The notes under the pieces are model-generated. The model had not been told where the DNA came from, did no database searches, and worked only from the letters and a program-made list of their open reading frames with translations. The position numbers were made by a program, and so were the translations under genes. From NCBI GenBank assembly GCA_003116875.1, contig BCKT01000001.1, forward strand, positions 1,359,486-1,423,485: a stretch of 64,000 nucleotides of DNA, read 5' to 3'. Below are positions 22,438 through 39,100 of this stretch, in pieces. How positions within the stretch are numbered: the first letter of the stretch is position 1; each line of letters opens with the position of its first letter. The DNA comes from Takashimella koratensis. Lineage: Eukaryota; Basidiomycota; Tremellomycetes; Trichosporonales; Tetragoniomycetaceae.

Positions 22438-23188
22438 CCGCATGTGTGTCTTGAACCTATCCCACTATTCCCGTCCGTCATCGTCTCTGATTTCGTCGTT
22501 GTACTGTATCTATCTCCTCCGCTCATGCCTTGAAACGCCCACGACTAGTCAATATCAATTTGTAGAGCCAACCTTTGCCACCCATGTATATCTCTCTCAA
22601 CTCAGTACCGATGTGCAACCTGTCCCTGGCGTATGCATGGACGATGAAACAGCGTCTGGGTCGTGGGTGGGCACGGTTGAATGGGGCGCCACGGTTAGCG
22701 GGATGTAAGCTTTCTTCCCCAGGGCGAGTCTCGGTTCAGGGTAACGTAACCATCCACCGCTGCACGTCGCCCTCTTACCTCTCTCTACCTCTCTACCTCT
22801 CTCTCCTCGTCTATCCACCACCCACCTCCTCACCCACCTGCTCCTGCTGCATCCTCCCCAGGCCTCGCAGACAGCAGTACCTCATCCCACTCCACCCTCC
22901 GACTACGCACCACCACCCTCGCGCCATCTCCCTCGCGCATCGGTGAACGCGTACGCTCACGTCCATTCATTTCCCCTCGCTACCTATCTCATCACTGTTC
23001 TCTCGACGTTCGGTCGGATCCGCAGCACAGCCGTTCTGTAACCTCCCACGTTGCGTCCACCTCTCAGCGACGACACGATCCAAGGCATATCAGGATATAC
23101 GAACCACGATCGATACCAATCACGAGCCAACTAGTAAATTGCGCAAGAGTGTGAACTGCGCGCAAGGTAGAGGTATATCACTCTAGCC
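22438..23188. other. Spacer and leader of the Nhx1-type gene
   Basis: No gene is supported. Bases 22,770-22,930 are CT-rich with CTCTCTAC and CCACC repeats. The remaining DNA to 23,188 looks like promoter and 5' leader. Confidence 0.5.
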
Positions 23189-25926
23189 ATGTCATCTACA
23201 CCTATCACGACGCCGCCCGTGAGCGAGCCCATCAACCCGGCCGATGAAGAGTTCTACGCCTCGTGAGTACTGCCCCAACTTCTTCTCAACTTGCATCTCA
23301 TCTATTCCCTTCCGATCCTCGCTGACACGCTTCCTTCCTCACTCATCTTCCCACCCTACCAACGCAACAGCTGGGGTCTCTGTATCCTCTGCGTCCTCCT
23401 CATCGTCGCCCTTATCACCTCTTACTACCTCCAAATCAAGCGCATCCGCGCCGTCCACGAAACCGTCGTCTCCATCTTCGCCGGCATGTTTGTCGGCCTC
23501 ATCATTCGACTCTCACCAGGTCATTTGATTCGTGAAATGTTGACTTTCAAACATACTCTCTTCTTCAACTTGCTGCTGCCCCCTATTATCTTGAACTCGG
23601 GCTACGAGCTAAAGCAGGTGAGTACAGCTCTTAGAGCTAGACGACGCCTGGTCCTCGGCTTCTCGCAGGGACGTGGGTCGGTCCCGCGCCGGTTCCCATG
23701 AGCTAACATTCCCTTGTCCTAAGGAAAACTTCTTCCGCAACTTTGGTGTGATTCTCACGTTTGCGTTCCTGGGGACGTTCATCTCTGCCGTCGGAATTGG
23801 GTACGTACACTCTTTCCCTCAGCTTTGCATGTGTAACATTTGGTCCAAGCTGACACCTCTCAGAGTGCTGGTGTACATCTGGTCTTTCCTCGGTCTGGAA
23901 GGTCTTAAATTCACACTCCTCGAATGCCTCATCTTCGGCTCGACGCTCTCAGCTACCGACCCCGTCACTATTCTCGCCATCTTCAATACGGCCAAGGTCG
24001 ACCCCAAGCTCTACAGTGTCATCTTTGGTGAGAGTATCCTCAACGATGCCGTCAGTATCGTCATGTACGAGTAAGTCACATTTTCAACCTCGTATCTTTT
24101 GACCTCTGATCGCCTGTGTCTGACCACCGCAGGACCCTGTCCCACTTCCACGGCGAGGATATCTACCTCTCGTCCTTGTTCCACGGTGTCGGCATCTTCT
24201 TGTTCTCATTCTCCATGTCGATGGCTCTCGGCGTCGCGTTTGGCCTCAGCTGCTCGCTCGGCCTCAAGCACTCGCACCTGTCCACCTACCCGCAGATCGA
24301 GAGCTGTATCATCGCTTTGGTTGCATACACCAGTTACTTCTTCTCCAACGGTATCGCCATGAGCGGTGAGCACGGAATGTTCCTGGTAGTACACGAGCCA
24401 ACCCGGCGCTGACATCATCTCAGGTATCGTGTCCCTTCTGTTCTGCGGTATCACGCTTAAACACTACGCCTACCACACAATGTCGAAGCGCACGCAGAAG
24501 ACAACCAAGTACACTTTCGCGACTCTCGCGCAACTGTCGGAGAACTTTATCTTCATCTACCTCGGTCTCAACTTGTTCACCCAGGACGTGCAGGTCTTCA
24601 AGCCGCTCTTCATCCTTGTCTCCGCGGTGAGTTGAGTTGAAAACGTGGTGCCCAGCTCAGAGCTCATGTTCTCAGATCGCTGTCATGGCATCGCGATACG
24701 CCGCCGTCTTCCCGCTGTCCGAGCTCATCAACTGGGTCTACCACACCCGCGGTCAGCGATACGAGGAGCTCCCACACTCGTATCAAATGATGCTCTTCTG
24801 GGCCGGTCTTCGCGGTGCGGTCGGCGTCGCTCTTGCAGCAGGTATCACCGGTGACAATGCCGATGCGCTGCGTACGACCATCCTCGTCGTCGTCGTGCTT
24901 ACCGTCATCATCTTCGGCGGGACCACGGCGCGTATGCTCGAGGTCCTTGGGATCCGCGTGGGCGTGGAGGACGACGACGCGAGTTCCGATGACGAGATTG
25001 AGGGGTGGACGAGCCATCATGGCGACCTCGCTCTCCAGATGGGACCTGGCAGCCGGCGTTATGCGGGCCAGAACGGGCGTGGGGTCTACGACGACCCGGA
25101 GGACCCGAACTTTGCTTCGCCGGCGGAATCGCCATACCTCCAGAGTGGGATCGCATTACCTACTGCTCGTCGATCGTCGAGCCGGCTTAATATCCCACAC
25201 AGCACCTCGCGGACCTTCTCCTCCAACTCGGAAGAATCAGACGACGGCGAACCCCTTCCCCCGGGCTACGAAGGAGACGCGTCTGCAGCTGCCGAGGGTG
25301 GTGCGGCGGGTGTTGCGGGTGCTAACAGACAGGGCATGATCTTCAAGGACGGTCAATGGTTTACCGCCCTTGACGAGCGGTATCTACTCCCGCTGTTCTC
25401 CAACTCGGTCACTGCTCGTCGACACCAAGCTCGAAAAGCACGTAAAGCTAGTGCAAGCGTGTATAACGGTGGAGACTCGGCAACGGGTTCACCAAGGGGA
25501 GGACCATCGTTGGAACTCAATAGGGACGAAGAGTACGTCGCTGATGCCGAGAGCGAGAACGGTAAGATCAAGGGATCGAGAAACTTCAGGTGAGTTGGCT
25601 TTCAGATCCGGTTCAAGATTGCAATTCATCCACGTGAGAGATGAGGGGACAGAGGAAGAAGAGAGAGAGAGCTAAGGGAGAGGGCGCAGGGAGCAGGGAG
25701 CAGGGAGCAGGAACGAAAGCTGATGATATGTTCTTGTACAACTCGTTTTAGCGGCTCGGTGTCGGATTTTTTCTTCTCTCGGGCCGAACCCAGCCCACCC
25801 CCCCCAGGATCATCCAGCAACTCGCCGAGCCTCAACGACGGTCGCCAGTCTCTCGGCAGGGGGGTTCCGGGCCCTCAACCGGGAGGGTCAGGCACCAGCG
25901 GACAGACTGATGACCGGCCGAGATGA
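23189..25926 (+). CDS. Nhx1/NHE6-type endosomal Na+(K+)/H+ exchanger
   Basis: Multiple exons. The first ends at TC before GTGAGT (about 23,263) and splices to a TM-rich core. Family marks in order: LFFNLLLPPIILNSGYELK (the fourth-helix inhibitor-site motif, with the Asn found in organellar members), SATDPVTILAIFNT, FGESILNDAVSIVMYE (transport-site Asn-Asp), and FWAGLRGAVGVALAAG. About a dozen membrane segments are expected. A long hydrophilic tail follows, with acidic and Ser-rich parts, and a last exon encodes a Pro/Gly/Ser-rich end. Family members exchange luminal H+ for Na+ or K+ in late endosomes and set compartment pH. It lies just left of the assembly gap. No lesion seen. Confidence 0.92.
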
Positions 25927-26955
25927 GCTCGCGAGGATGTAATGGGGGCGAAAGACAAGGTGACCTCAACTCGACTTTACTCGTTTCGACTATATACGTC
26001 CTCGGCAGAAGGACGAGTCAACCCTGTATTCATTTTCCATCTCTTTTCGGGACGTCGAGGCGCGCGGGCATGGGCGTGGGTTTCAACCAAAAAAAAGGGC
26101 GGTTTACTGTCTACGTGGAGACCGAGCAACTTGATGAGATGAACCCGCTGTGAGGGACTTGAAGAGTAGCAGAGAGAGGGCCGGGNNNNNNNNNNNNNNN
26201 NNNNNNNNNNNNNNNNNNNNNNNNNNNNNNNNNNNNNNNNNNNNNNNNNNNNNNNNNNNNNNNNNNNNNNNNNNNNNNNNNNNNNNNNNNNNNNNNNNNN
26301 NNNNNGGGGGGGCGGGACGATATAGTTGAGAAATCCAAATAGACATTCCAAATGAGACAGACCGACGGTGATGACCATGATTTGCTCTTTCAACGTGTGC
26401 ATAGGTTACAGCAGTTCCTTTCTTTTCTCGTACGCCCTTTTTTATGCGATTATCATCATCATGAAAGACTTTGCTCAATCACTGGCTTGAGTCTTGTACG
26501 GTCTCCTACTTGCGATTGGCGCGCAGTACGCAAAGCACAGCGAATCACGTATGTAAATCACGTAGATGCATACACAGGGAGGTGGACCGGAACGGGATAC
26601 GAGAAACAGGGAAAGGATCGTCGCTCTATATACAGTATAACTACATGTAATGGATGGAGAAAGGTTGCAGTTCTAAGGGGGGCTAAGAGGCTGAAGAGTC
26701 TACAGTAGACCCAAGGGAGGGAGGGAGTGGGATGCACAAGTCGGCAGGATATGAGTTATGGGAGAGTAGTGAGAATGTTATACACATGATATGGTAGGAG
26801 TCTCGAGTATGTGGTCGTTCTAAGATGGGTAAGTGTTGGGGCTACCTTCTCCCCAAACTTGGGTATCGCTGAAAATCGTAGACAATCATCGAGTCATCCT
26901 CAATTCGTCTCAAAATCGATCTCCGTCGTCGTTGCGTCGTTGCGTCGTTGCGTCT
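25927..26955. other. Convergent spacer containing the assembly gap
   Basis: The 3' ends of the exchanger and the remodeller C-terminal half face each other. Apart from the N gap no gene is visible. Translations across the N run are meaningless. Confidence 0.6.
26186..26305. other. Assembly gap, 120 N
   Basis: The left flank ends in CCGGG and the right flank starts with a seven-base G run followed by CGGG. This suggests an unresolved G-rich homopolymer. The N count may be an estimate. Confidence 0.99.
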
Positions 26956-31076
<4,121 letters not shown>

Positions 31077-32138
31077 GGTCGGGAGTTGTCGAGACGGTAG
31101 GCTCGATTGCCGTACGTGATGCCCTTGTTCGGGACGGGAGGGTGCTGGATCTCCCGCCTTGTCCCGTGGATAGAGGGAGGGTCACAAGTGATTGCTTGGG
31201 TGTCGCGAGAGACGTGCAAGGTGTGAGTGATGGGTACGAAGGTGGAACGATGAGAGCGGAGAGAGATGGATGATCAAAGTGGGCCGGGGAAAATAAAGTG
31301 TGAAATGCAGCTAGTGAGTGGGGCGCCAGGAACACGGGCAAAGATTGGCAGTATATTACCCGTGGCTAGTGCGTCTCTGATGTCGGATATGAGAGATGGT
31401 CAGGACGATGCAGTGATAACGAGTGGAATGACGAGACAAGAGACGGCGTCGAGTCGATGGCGTGCTCGGTATTGGCAAAAGAGAGGTGGGGTCAGGCGTG
31501 TGAAGAGAGGGGGCGGAGCTTGGACAGTACGTATTATGACTGGCGTGCGCTCCTATGTCAACTGCATTGGAAGGGTGAGGTCTCGCACAAAGGATGTCAA
31601 CCGGGCTGGGCTCGACTCGGCGCTTGAGGCAGTCGCGAGAGTGGCAGTTGCTCCTCCGGTTTGATAGGGCTCGGAGACGGAGAGCGGAGGCGGAGAAAGG
31701 GCGTGGGCGTGAGAGATATATAGTACTCTTCTCGCCGCCTCCGCCTCCGCCTCTACCTCCGCAAGGACAAAAGAAGGGAGTGCCACGTCGATCACAAAGA
31801 CTCACTCAAAGTCCAGTTCAACTCTTTTCTTTTCAAGAGCACGCGGTTCAAACTTGTTCTCTCTCGGCGAGGGGCAAGGTCCGAGGGGTTAGTAATGCAA
31901 GGAGGCTTGTGAGTGAAGATGGGGGTCACATTGACAAAAGGACATGCGAGTCGAGAAAACCAAAGACTCGCCAAATCAATTCCATTTCACCACTCTCACT
32001 TCCTTCTGCAGCATGATGCATGCTCCGTTGACTTTGACATCGTCTGGTATAACTTCTCAATCCTCTGTATGCTCTCTTAACCTCTTGTATCCGCTTCCGT
32101 ACACTATATATGCCTTCGCACCCTCCGTATGCTACTGC
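31077..32138. other. Spacer between the remodeller C-terminal half and MES1; probable right inversion breakpoint
   Basis: About 1.06 kb with no supported gene. All genes around it are on the minus strand, so if the half gene at 31,076 is expressed its promoter must lie here. I see no remodeller coding sequence in it beyond about 15 in-frame codons before the Met. Short CTCCGC repeats occur near 31,737-31,760. Confidence 0.55.
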
Positions 32139-34927
32139 TTAGATCTGAGCTTCCTTGAGCTTCTTGCGGAGCTCCGCAAGTTCAGCCTTGAACTCCTTGA
32201 CCTTTGCGCTCTCGACCTCAAAGTCACCCTCGGCCTTGCCCTGGCGGACGAGACCCGCAAGATCTTGCTGAGCTTTGATCTTGTCCTCGAGCTCCTTCTC
32301 CTCCTCGCTCTTGTTCTTCTTAGCCGCTCGCTTCTGCAATGCAATCTCGGCCTTTCGCGCCTCGTGAGCCGCTTTCTTGCTCTGCTCTGCCGTGTGGGGC
32401 ACAGCGCCGCCCTCGGGGTGTCCGTCGGGTCCCGCGGGAGTCACCTGCGATGCGACCTTGGGGTCGCCACCAAACTGCTTCTGCCAGGCTTTCTCCTGTG
32501 CGCCGTCGACGTTGTCAATGCGCTTGAACAGGTGTTCCGCCTGCCCGAGCTTGTGGCCCGGGAGGATGTCGATGGAGAATCGCTCGGGCAACGAACGGGC
32601 CGGAGCGTTGAGTTGGGCGATAATGTCCTCGCCAGTCGAGGGCATGAAGGGCTGGAAGACCACACTGAGCAGGTAGATGAGGTTGATGGCGTTGAGAATG
32701 ACCTGAGCGCAACGTTCTGGCTGGTTGGCGAAGAGGGAGTTGTCCAGCCCAGACTCCTGAAGGTATTGATTACCTCGGGCAGAGATGAACATGGCCGTGG
32801 CGAGACCATTACGGATACGGGTGGCGTCCATCTGCTCGCGGAACTGGGTAATGAGGGAGTTGAGGTCGTTGACGAAGGAGGCGTCAATCTTCTCGTAAGC
32901 GGACGGCTCAGCCGAGAAGGTCGGCTCTCCGCCCGCAAAGCCCTCCGGGCCCGGCACGATCGAGTCGTACTTGGCGTTGGCGAATTTAATTGTCTATGAC
33001 GTGTCAAATTGCTGTGTAGAAGACCTAATGGCAAGCCACTCACCCGGTTGACGAAGTTTCCGAGGTTCGCCAAAAGCTCATTGTTGACAGCGGCGATAAA
33101 CTTGGACCACATGAACGCAGTATCGCTGTTCTCTGGTCGCTGAGACACGAGGTAGTATCGCCAAACCGACGGGGGCTGTCCAGTCTCGGCCGCGTTGTTG
33201 CCGAAGACACTGATGTTAGTGAGGTCATGAAAGAGTCCGGTGACTTACCCAACATTTCGGCTCTTGCTGAACTTGGTGTCCTCGTAGTTCAGGTACTCTA
33301 CATCATCAGCGAACGCTACTTTTGACGCACTCACGAGTGCTGGAGATGTTGTGCAGCTTGGTCCAGTTTCGGCCGTCGGCGATGAGCATGGAAGGGAAGA
33401 GGACGGTGTGGAAATAGACGTCTGTTGATTGTCAGTGGTTTGTTCAGTTGGAAACATTCGACTCACTGTCTTTGCCCATGAACTGGTAAAGCTCCACGTC
33501 GTCCGGGTTCATCCACCATTCTTGCCATTTATCGGTGTAGGTAGCGGTGATTGATGGGTAACCGATGGGTGCGTCGAACTAATGTTATCAGTATTGCCTC
33601 ACTTCAAGAACAGTCGCAACATACCCAGACGTCTGTTCTTGTCAGCTAAAGCTCGTCTCCACAGCAATGCAGCAGACTCACAGATGACCTTGCCCTCGAG
33701 CTGCTCATCCTCCTCCTTGTTGCCAATCTTCGGCACCTCGACACCCCACTTGAGGTCACGGGTGACAGCGCTCGGTCTCAACCCATCACCAAGCATCCTC
33801 GGCTCGACGATCTCCCCCTTGTCCGTGATGACCGGGTTGCTGTTCCACTTCCCCTTAACTCGGGCGGCGCGCATCCATTCCTCGAGCTTGGGCTGGATGG
33901 CGTCGAGACGGATGCAAGCGTGGGTTGAGGGGCGAACAGAGATCTTGTGGTTCTTGTTACGCTTGCAACGGGGGCTGAGCAGCTCAGTCGGGGAGGAGAA
34001 AGTGAGCGAGCACTTGTCGCATTGGTCGCCGCGAGCGTCCTGAAAGTAGGCAGTCAGCTTTTGGTGTTCTTCTTGGATTTGTGATTCGGAGCAGGAGACC
34101 CACATCGTAACCACAGTTGGGGCAAATACCCTCGACGAATCGATCAGCAAGGAAGAGCTTGTCGTCCTCGCAGTAAGTCTGGTCGGAGACTTGGAGCTGG
34201 AAGAAGCCGTTGTCGTGAATGTGTTTGTAAACGTCCTGGGTGATCCTGCCCAGGAATTAGCTAAACATCCTTTGTTCTCATGCGCTTGACGTACGCGGTG
34301 TGCTCGGGGGTCGAAGTGCGGCCCCACTTGTCAAAGCTGAGGTCGAACCACCTGTGATGTGTTAATGGAGAGGTCGCGCGTGCACGGCAAACGGCAGGCT
34401 CACTCGTAAATTGCAGTGTGCAGTTGGTGGAATTTTGTGCACAGCTCCATGGGGGTGACACCCTCCTCCAACGCCTGAAATCACATTAGTCCATGGCCTA
34501 CATCGTTCAGATGGTATGACTATAGCTTGCCTTGGTCTCGGTGGCCGTTCCATACTCGTCCGTACCGCAAATCTAGCCGACAATCAGCATTTCAGTCCCA
34601 CTGACGGTCGCACGACCTGACTTACAAAAAGCGTGGGCACGTTCAATGTCCTGCAGTATCGCGCGTAGACATCAGCGGAGAGCGTCGAGCCGATGATGTT
34701 GCCCAGGTGAGGAACGTTGTTGACATCTGTGCCAAGTGGGGAGCTGTCAGCGAGAGGACATTGAGATTGGCCACCCATTATCGGGTGCGAGAAGCCGGAG
34801 ACATACAGGGCAGAGCCGAGGTAATGAGGATGTTGCGCTCGCCCTTCTTGGGCAAAACGGGACCCGTGGCCGCGTCATGGATGTGCCTCAGGAGGCCGTC
34901 ATACTCGCGAATCTTCCTGTCCGACAT
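32139..34927 (-). CDS. MES1: Cytosolic methionyl-tRNA synthetase
   Basis: Many exons. From the ATG at 34,925-34,927: [19 protein letters not shown], then [24 protein letters not shown] (the HIGH motif as HLGN), [27 protein letters not shown] (zinc-binding knuckle), [10 protein letters not shown] and [10 protein letters not shown] (the KMSKS motif as FSKS). The C-terminal anticodon-binding domain follows and ends with a basic coiled segment ([18 protein letters not shown], then KELRKKL-like) that resembles a WHEP domain; that part is inference. It charges initiator and elongator tRNA-Met. The GST-like N-terminal domain of the Saccharomyces enzyme is absent. It diverges from GRC3 over about 290 bases. 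Confidence 0.93.
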
Positions 34928-35219
34928 GTTGGATGTCGATGAGCGCTTTGCAAGCAGTGTTTCTGTTGGAGAAAGAAAGAGTGGATGAGTGAGAGACTGA
35001 GAGTTGGAGTTGCGAGTCGACATTTGAACGGCTGCTGGCTGGCTGGGCTGGGCTGGGCTGCCTGTTTTTGTTTTTTCGCTGGGCAGTCCCTCCTTTGGCT
35101 GCTTGCTGCAAGAGGCAATTTCCCCGGTGCCCCGCATTGCCCATCACAAATTTCGACAAGCAACAGCCATGTTCATTTTTGAGCTGTTGATACTCGTCCA
35201 TCACACACCAAACCCAGTC
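34928..35219. promoter_or_regulatory. Shared divergent promoter of MES1 and GRC3
   Basis: Two start codons face away from each other across 292 bases. The middle holds a short GGGCT tandem repeat (about 35,038-35,061). A bidirectional promoter is inferred from the spacing. Confidence 0.6.
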
Positions 35220-37756
35220 ATGTCCGCACTCGCAGCTAGACGGGCGGCAGAGGCGGCCCGGCAGTCGGAACCTGTCGCCAGCACCAGCACATCCGCTTCT
35301 ACGTCTCGCGCTCCCACGCCAAAACGCTCCACTCCGACCTCAACGCCCATGTCGGCACCTCGTCCTGCCCCTTTAACATCGTCTCCTGCTGAATCCTCGC
35401 TCACCTCTCGAGCTACCCCGACTCCCAAACGCAGAAAAGCCGACAAGATTCATCCTGAGAGGCAGCCCATTGTCCAGGCAAAGGCCACTGGCGATGATGA
35501 GCGAAAGGTAGAACGGACGCGAGCAAGTAGAACTGCGCGATTCTCTCCTAGTATACCTGTCGATGAAGACGATGGTGCCGGGTCATCAGGAGAGGATATC
35601 GACGAGATTGAGGCCGGACAAGAAGTTTCAGATGGACCAGATCACAGTCGTCGGTGGTCTGGTCCATCAACGCCAGATCGTGGCTGGACAGTTCAACGGT
35701 ACGGTTAATGATTGGCAAGTTGTGAAGCAGAACTGACCGGCTCCAGGTACCCCGAAGCAACGTCTGCGTTTGCTCCTAATTTTGGAACCAACTTGCACAT
35801 GGTCGATGAGGAAGTCTTGGCTCAATACGGTGTCCAAGAGGAGTCTGGTCCCGGGGCCGTTGTGAGCCTGTCTGAGGAGGATGTAAGTCTTTGGCTCCAT
35901 ACTCGACCACACGTATCGCTGACTCTGGTAGACTCTTGTGCTCGCCGGCATCTTCACAATAACTCCCCTTCAAGGGACTATCCGAGTCTTCTCGACCAAT
36001 CTATCTCCAAGCCACGGCGGTGCTCCTGCTTCCCATACCTTCTTTGCCCCTACTTCCCACTCTCTCCCAGTCATCTTTCCAACTAGTTCGAAGGGCGACG
36101 CGAGGCGGCGAAAAGCGGACCTGGCAGGTCTCCACCTGCCGTCAACTTTTGCAAAAGACTCGGCTCGATCTCTCTTCATCATCCGTGCGCACCTATCAGG
36201 CTTGTCAGGACTACAAGGAGACATCGTCCCTGGCTTCTCCAACATCTGGCTGGACAGCCGCGGACAGTGGGGTTTACAAGGGGTGCATCCTGTGAGTGCA
36301 CGTTATGTAACAAACTGGCTGACGACTAGGTGATCGACGCGTTCGCCACCCCGGTCTACTCATACGACGAGCCAACATCATGGTCAGACGCGCTCTATGC
36401 GCTTGAACCTCCCAGCGACCCGGAGTCAGACACGTATGAAGAGCAGGCTATCGCGGTGTCTGCGCCAGTCGTCATTGTTAAGGGGCCCAAACGGAGCGGA
36501 AAGTCGACGTTGGCTAGAGCGACATTGAATCGCCTACTAGAGAGCTACGAACGAGTCGCTTGGCTCGAGTCTGATCTCGGTCAGGGCGAATTCGGATGCG
36601 GTGGTGTCGTTGCGCTGTACATCGTGGAACAGCCTGTCTTTGGTGAGTTGGGCGTCACGCTTATGACGAGTCACCTCTAACCCTTTGTACAGGTCCACCA
36701 TTCACGCACCCCCGGATACCGGAGCGGGCAGTCTACCTGGGCTCTTCGACACCACAATCTTGTCCAGACGAATACGTCGCTGCAGTGCGGCACATGACAG
36801 ACTACTATCGCTACGAAGTCCAGTTTCCCAGTACGTTCGGCGAGACGAGCGAACGCCGTACCAATGCTGTCCCTCTGGTCGTGAACACGCAAGGCTGGGT
36901 CAAGGGACTTGGGGAAGAGCTCTTACAGGCGATCGAATCGTTTGTCCAACCGACTCATGTTTACGCCTTCGAGGCCACCCAGGCTGAAGAGGTGACGGGT
37001 GCTGGGGGTGAAGGTTGGACGTCCAGTCCACCTTGGCAGAACACCGGCCTTCCCATGGTCGACGACTGGCGTCTGACGTCTGAGCAATCGAGTGCTATCA
37101 CATACACGTTAGAACCCGCGCCCGTTTCACCGTTACAAGCGCGCTACACTCCCGCCGACATGCGCGTGATGTCCATCGTGGCCTACTTCCACTCGATACT
37201 CGACCCTTCGAACGTCGACTGGGACTTTACAGAACCGTTACTGGCTATGCAGCCGTTGCAGGTTGCCTTGGGCGATAAGTTGCGCGAGGTGTACCTCACG
37301 GGCGAGGGCTCCGACGCCGTTCTTGAAGACGACCTGCCCCTCGCGTTGAACGGTAGCGTCATCGCGCTACACGAGCGACTCGACACGGTTCCTCATTCTG
37401 GTGATATCTACAAACAAGGCAGACCTCTCCCTTCGTCTGAAGAAATCAACTTCCTCGGTCTCGCACTGGTCAGAGGCGTGCAAGTCGACGGAACAACTTC
37501 ACCACCAATGACTCGGCTCCAGTTGCTCACTCCTTTGCCCGCATACGTCTTGCGCAGGGCAAGTGTCGTCGTCAAGAATGGAGCGATGGAGATACCCACC
37601 ACCGCGATGCTGGATTGGAGGAGTAGGCCGTCAGATGATGGAGTGATGGGATACAAGTGGGAGGACGTTCCTTATCTAGCAGCACCGGGCGGCTCGGAGG
37701 CTGTCGGTGGCGAGAGGAGACGCTTTAGGCGGAACATTATGCGCAAAGGCGCGTAG
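35220..37756 (+). CDS. GRC3: Polynucleotide 5'-kinase of the Grc3/Nol9 family
   Basis: The ATG at 35,220 (MSALAARRAAEAARQSEP) is chosen over an upstream in-frame Met because it gives the usual basic Ala-rich N-terminus of the family. Five or so exons follow. A disordered Ser/Thr/Pro/Lys-rich N-terminal region (to about 35,700) precedes a beta-rich domain. The P-loop GPKRSGKSTLARATLNRLL lies near 36,485-36,540, followed by AWLESDLGQGEFG with the metal-binding Asp. The C-terminal domain runs to the basic end RRRFRRNIMRKGA. Grc3 phosphorylates the 5' end of the 26S pre-rRNA after Las1 cleaves ITS2, in the nucleolus. No lesion seen. Confidence 0.9.
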
Positions 37757-38323
37757 ATCAGATAACTTGCGATCCCGTGTAGTAGACATGACATTAGCAA
37801 TCACCATTTTGAATGTCATCCTTTGAGCAGGAGCTGACCGACGTTCACCGACAAAGGCAATGACTCGGGATCAATTTTGCCACCGAGTAGAAAGGGTTTA
37901 GGGACATAGGCAATAAGCGGCTCACCTGGTGAAGTATCGGCTTGCTGTGTTTACGATCGTTGGTCTTTGTACTCGTTTGCTCATCTTCCCTTTCTAGCCT
38001 GTTCGGCGGCAGATAGGTTTATCCTTTCTTTGACACGTTGTCAACCTTTCTTTGTCAACCATTCTTTGGATTTTCTATCTCCGAGTGCTAAGGAAATGAG
38101 ACTCACTCCCGAGTCATAGAGCAGCTGTTTTCTTGGGGACATCTTGCGTCCTTCCTCGAACACCAATTGCTCCCGCTCATCTTTGAAAAAGTTGGTGATG
38201 CAGTGCAGTTAAATTATCTCATATATGAATCAAGCAATCCCCTGCAATAGCAGGCAAAGCGGCATTGCATCAACCGCGGACTCCGTTAGCTCAACCTAAC
38301 ATACGCCTTCACGCAAAATCAAC
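37757..38323. promoter_or_regulatory. Upstream region of family-3 copy A, duplicated before copy B
   Basis: No gene. Bases 38,101-38,180 are homologous to 39,761-39,840, both about 200-220 bases before the next ATG. A pyrimidine-rich block with CTTTCTTTG repeats lies at about 38,015-38,070. Confidence 0.55.
38222..38229 (+). promoter_or_regulatory. TATA-like box, family-3 copy A
   Basis: TATATGAA lies 102 bases before the ATG at 38,324, at a spacing similar to those of copies B, C, E and H. Confidence 0.4.
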
Positions 38324-39100
38324 ATGACCAGCCCCCCAGGCCAAGGATATTTCACTGTGAAGCTGAACGACGATGATTTGGGTCTAGACGCTCTTTCGGA
38401 CGATATATTTCGTTCTTGGGCCCAATCCCAGATGTACGATGACAACATTTTGCGACACGACCTTGATCCCGATACCGAACTTGATGTGGAACTGTCCGAA
38501 CAGGGCGGCTTTCAACTCTGGTCGCAAGACCTTGCTTGCTCGATTACTCTTCGCTCCATCGACAATCTAGACGGTCTGGACTAAAAGCTTTCAACGCAAG
38601 TGACAGGATTGTCCATTGTCGACCAAAACGGCAAGGAGATTGGGAAGCACGCCAATCCAATCCACTTTGCCATTCGTGTGGCCTCATGTATTCCAGACAC
38701 CAACTCCAAAACGGGAGGCCTCTTAGATACTTCTTCGGCATCGCCATGGGGTATGGTGAAGCCTCACACCAGCATTGCTTCCTTGTTCAAGGCAACAAGG
38801 AATTCCAGGGAAAGACTCAGATTTAGACACCTCTCCACGGCACCCAGCAAATTGGTCGCTGAACGTCATTCTGTATGGCACACATCCACCTCAACCTTTT
38901 ACGACCAATCAAAGGAAATTTATCCTTCTGCTGTAGCTGTTCAGATCATAGCCTGTACCAACCTCGAAAATGAAGACAAAGCTGCTTACAGTAAGGAAGA
39001 ACTCGGCAACAACATATCCAAGCTGAACAGTCCGGCTCTTGAACTACTGACTTTCCCTTCGGCTCCCCCGAAATCAACACTCCGCTGTTTAGGCTCTTGA
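38324..39100 (+). pseudogene. Family 3 copy A, unrecognised protein, in-frame TAA
   Basis: Frame and homology are continuous from MTSPPGQGYFTVKLNDDD to the stop at 39,100 except for a TAA at 38,582-38,584. The same frame continues directly after it and aligns with copy B: SITLRSIDNLDGLD, stop, KLSTQVTGLSIVDQNGKEI against SLTRSSLQGRCDLDAIVSTN and DEDGKVI. Later family blocks are present: NPIHFAIRVASC, PWGMVKPHTSIASLF, AVQIIACTNLENEDKAAY and ALELLTFPSAPP. So this is a nonsense mutation, not a frameshift. No known domain is recognised. It could also be a read-through product; nothing shows this. Confidence 0.6.

Noticed and set aside
26186..26305. The N gap as the cause of the split remodeller gene
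   Set aside because: A misjoined contig would need a break at the gap. The inferred breaks are at about 3.0-3.7 and 31.1-31.4 kb, inside continuous sequence. A misassembly without a gap is still possible.
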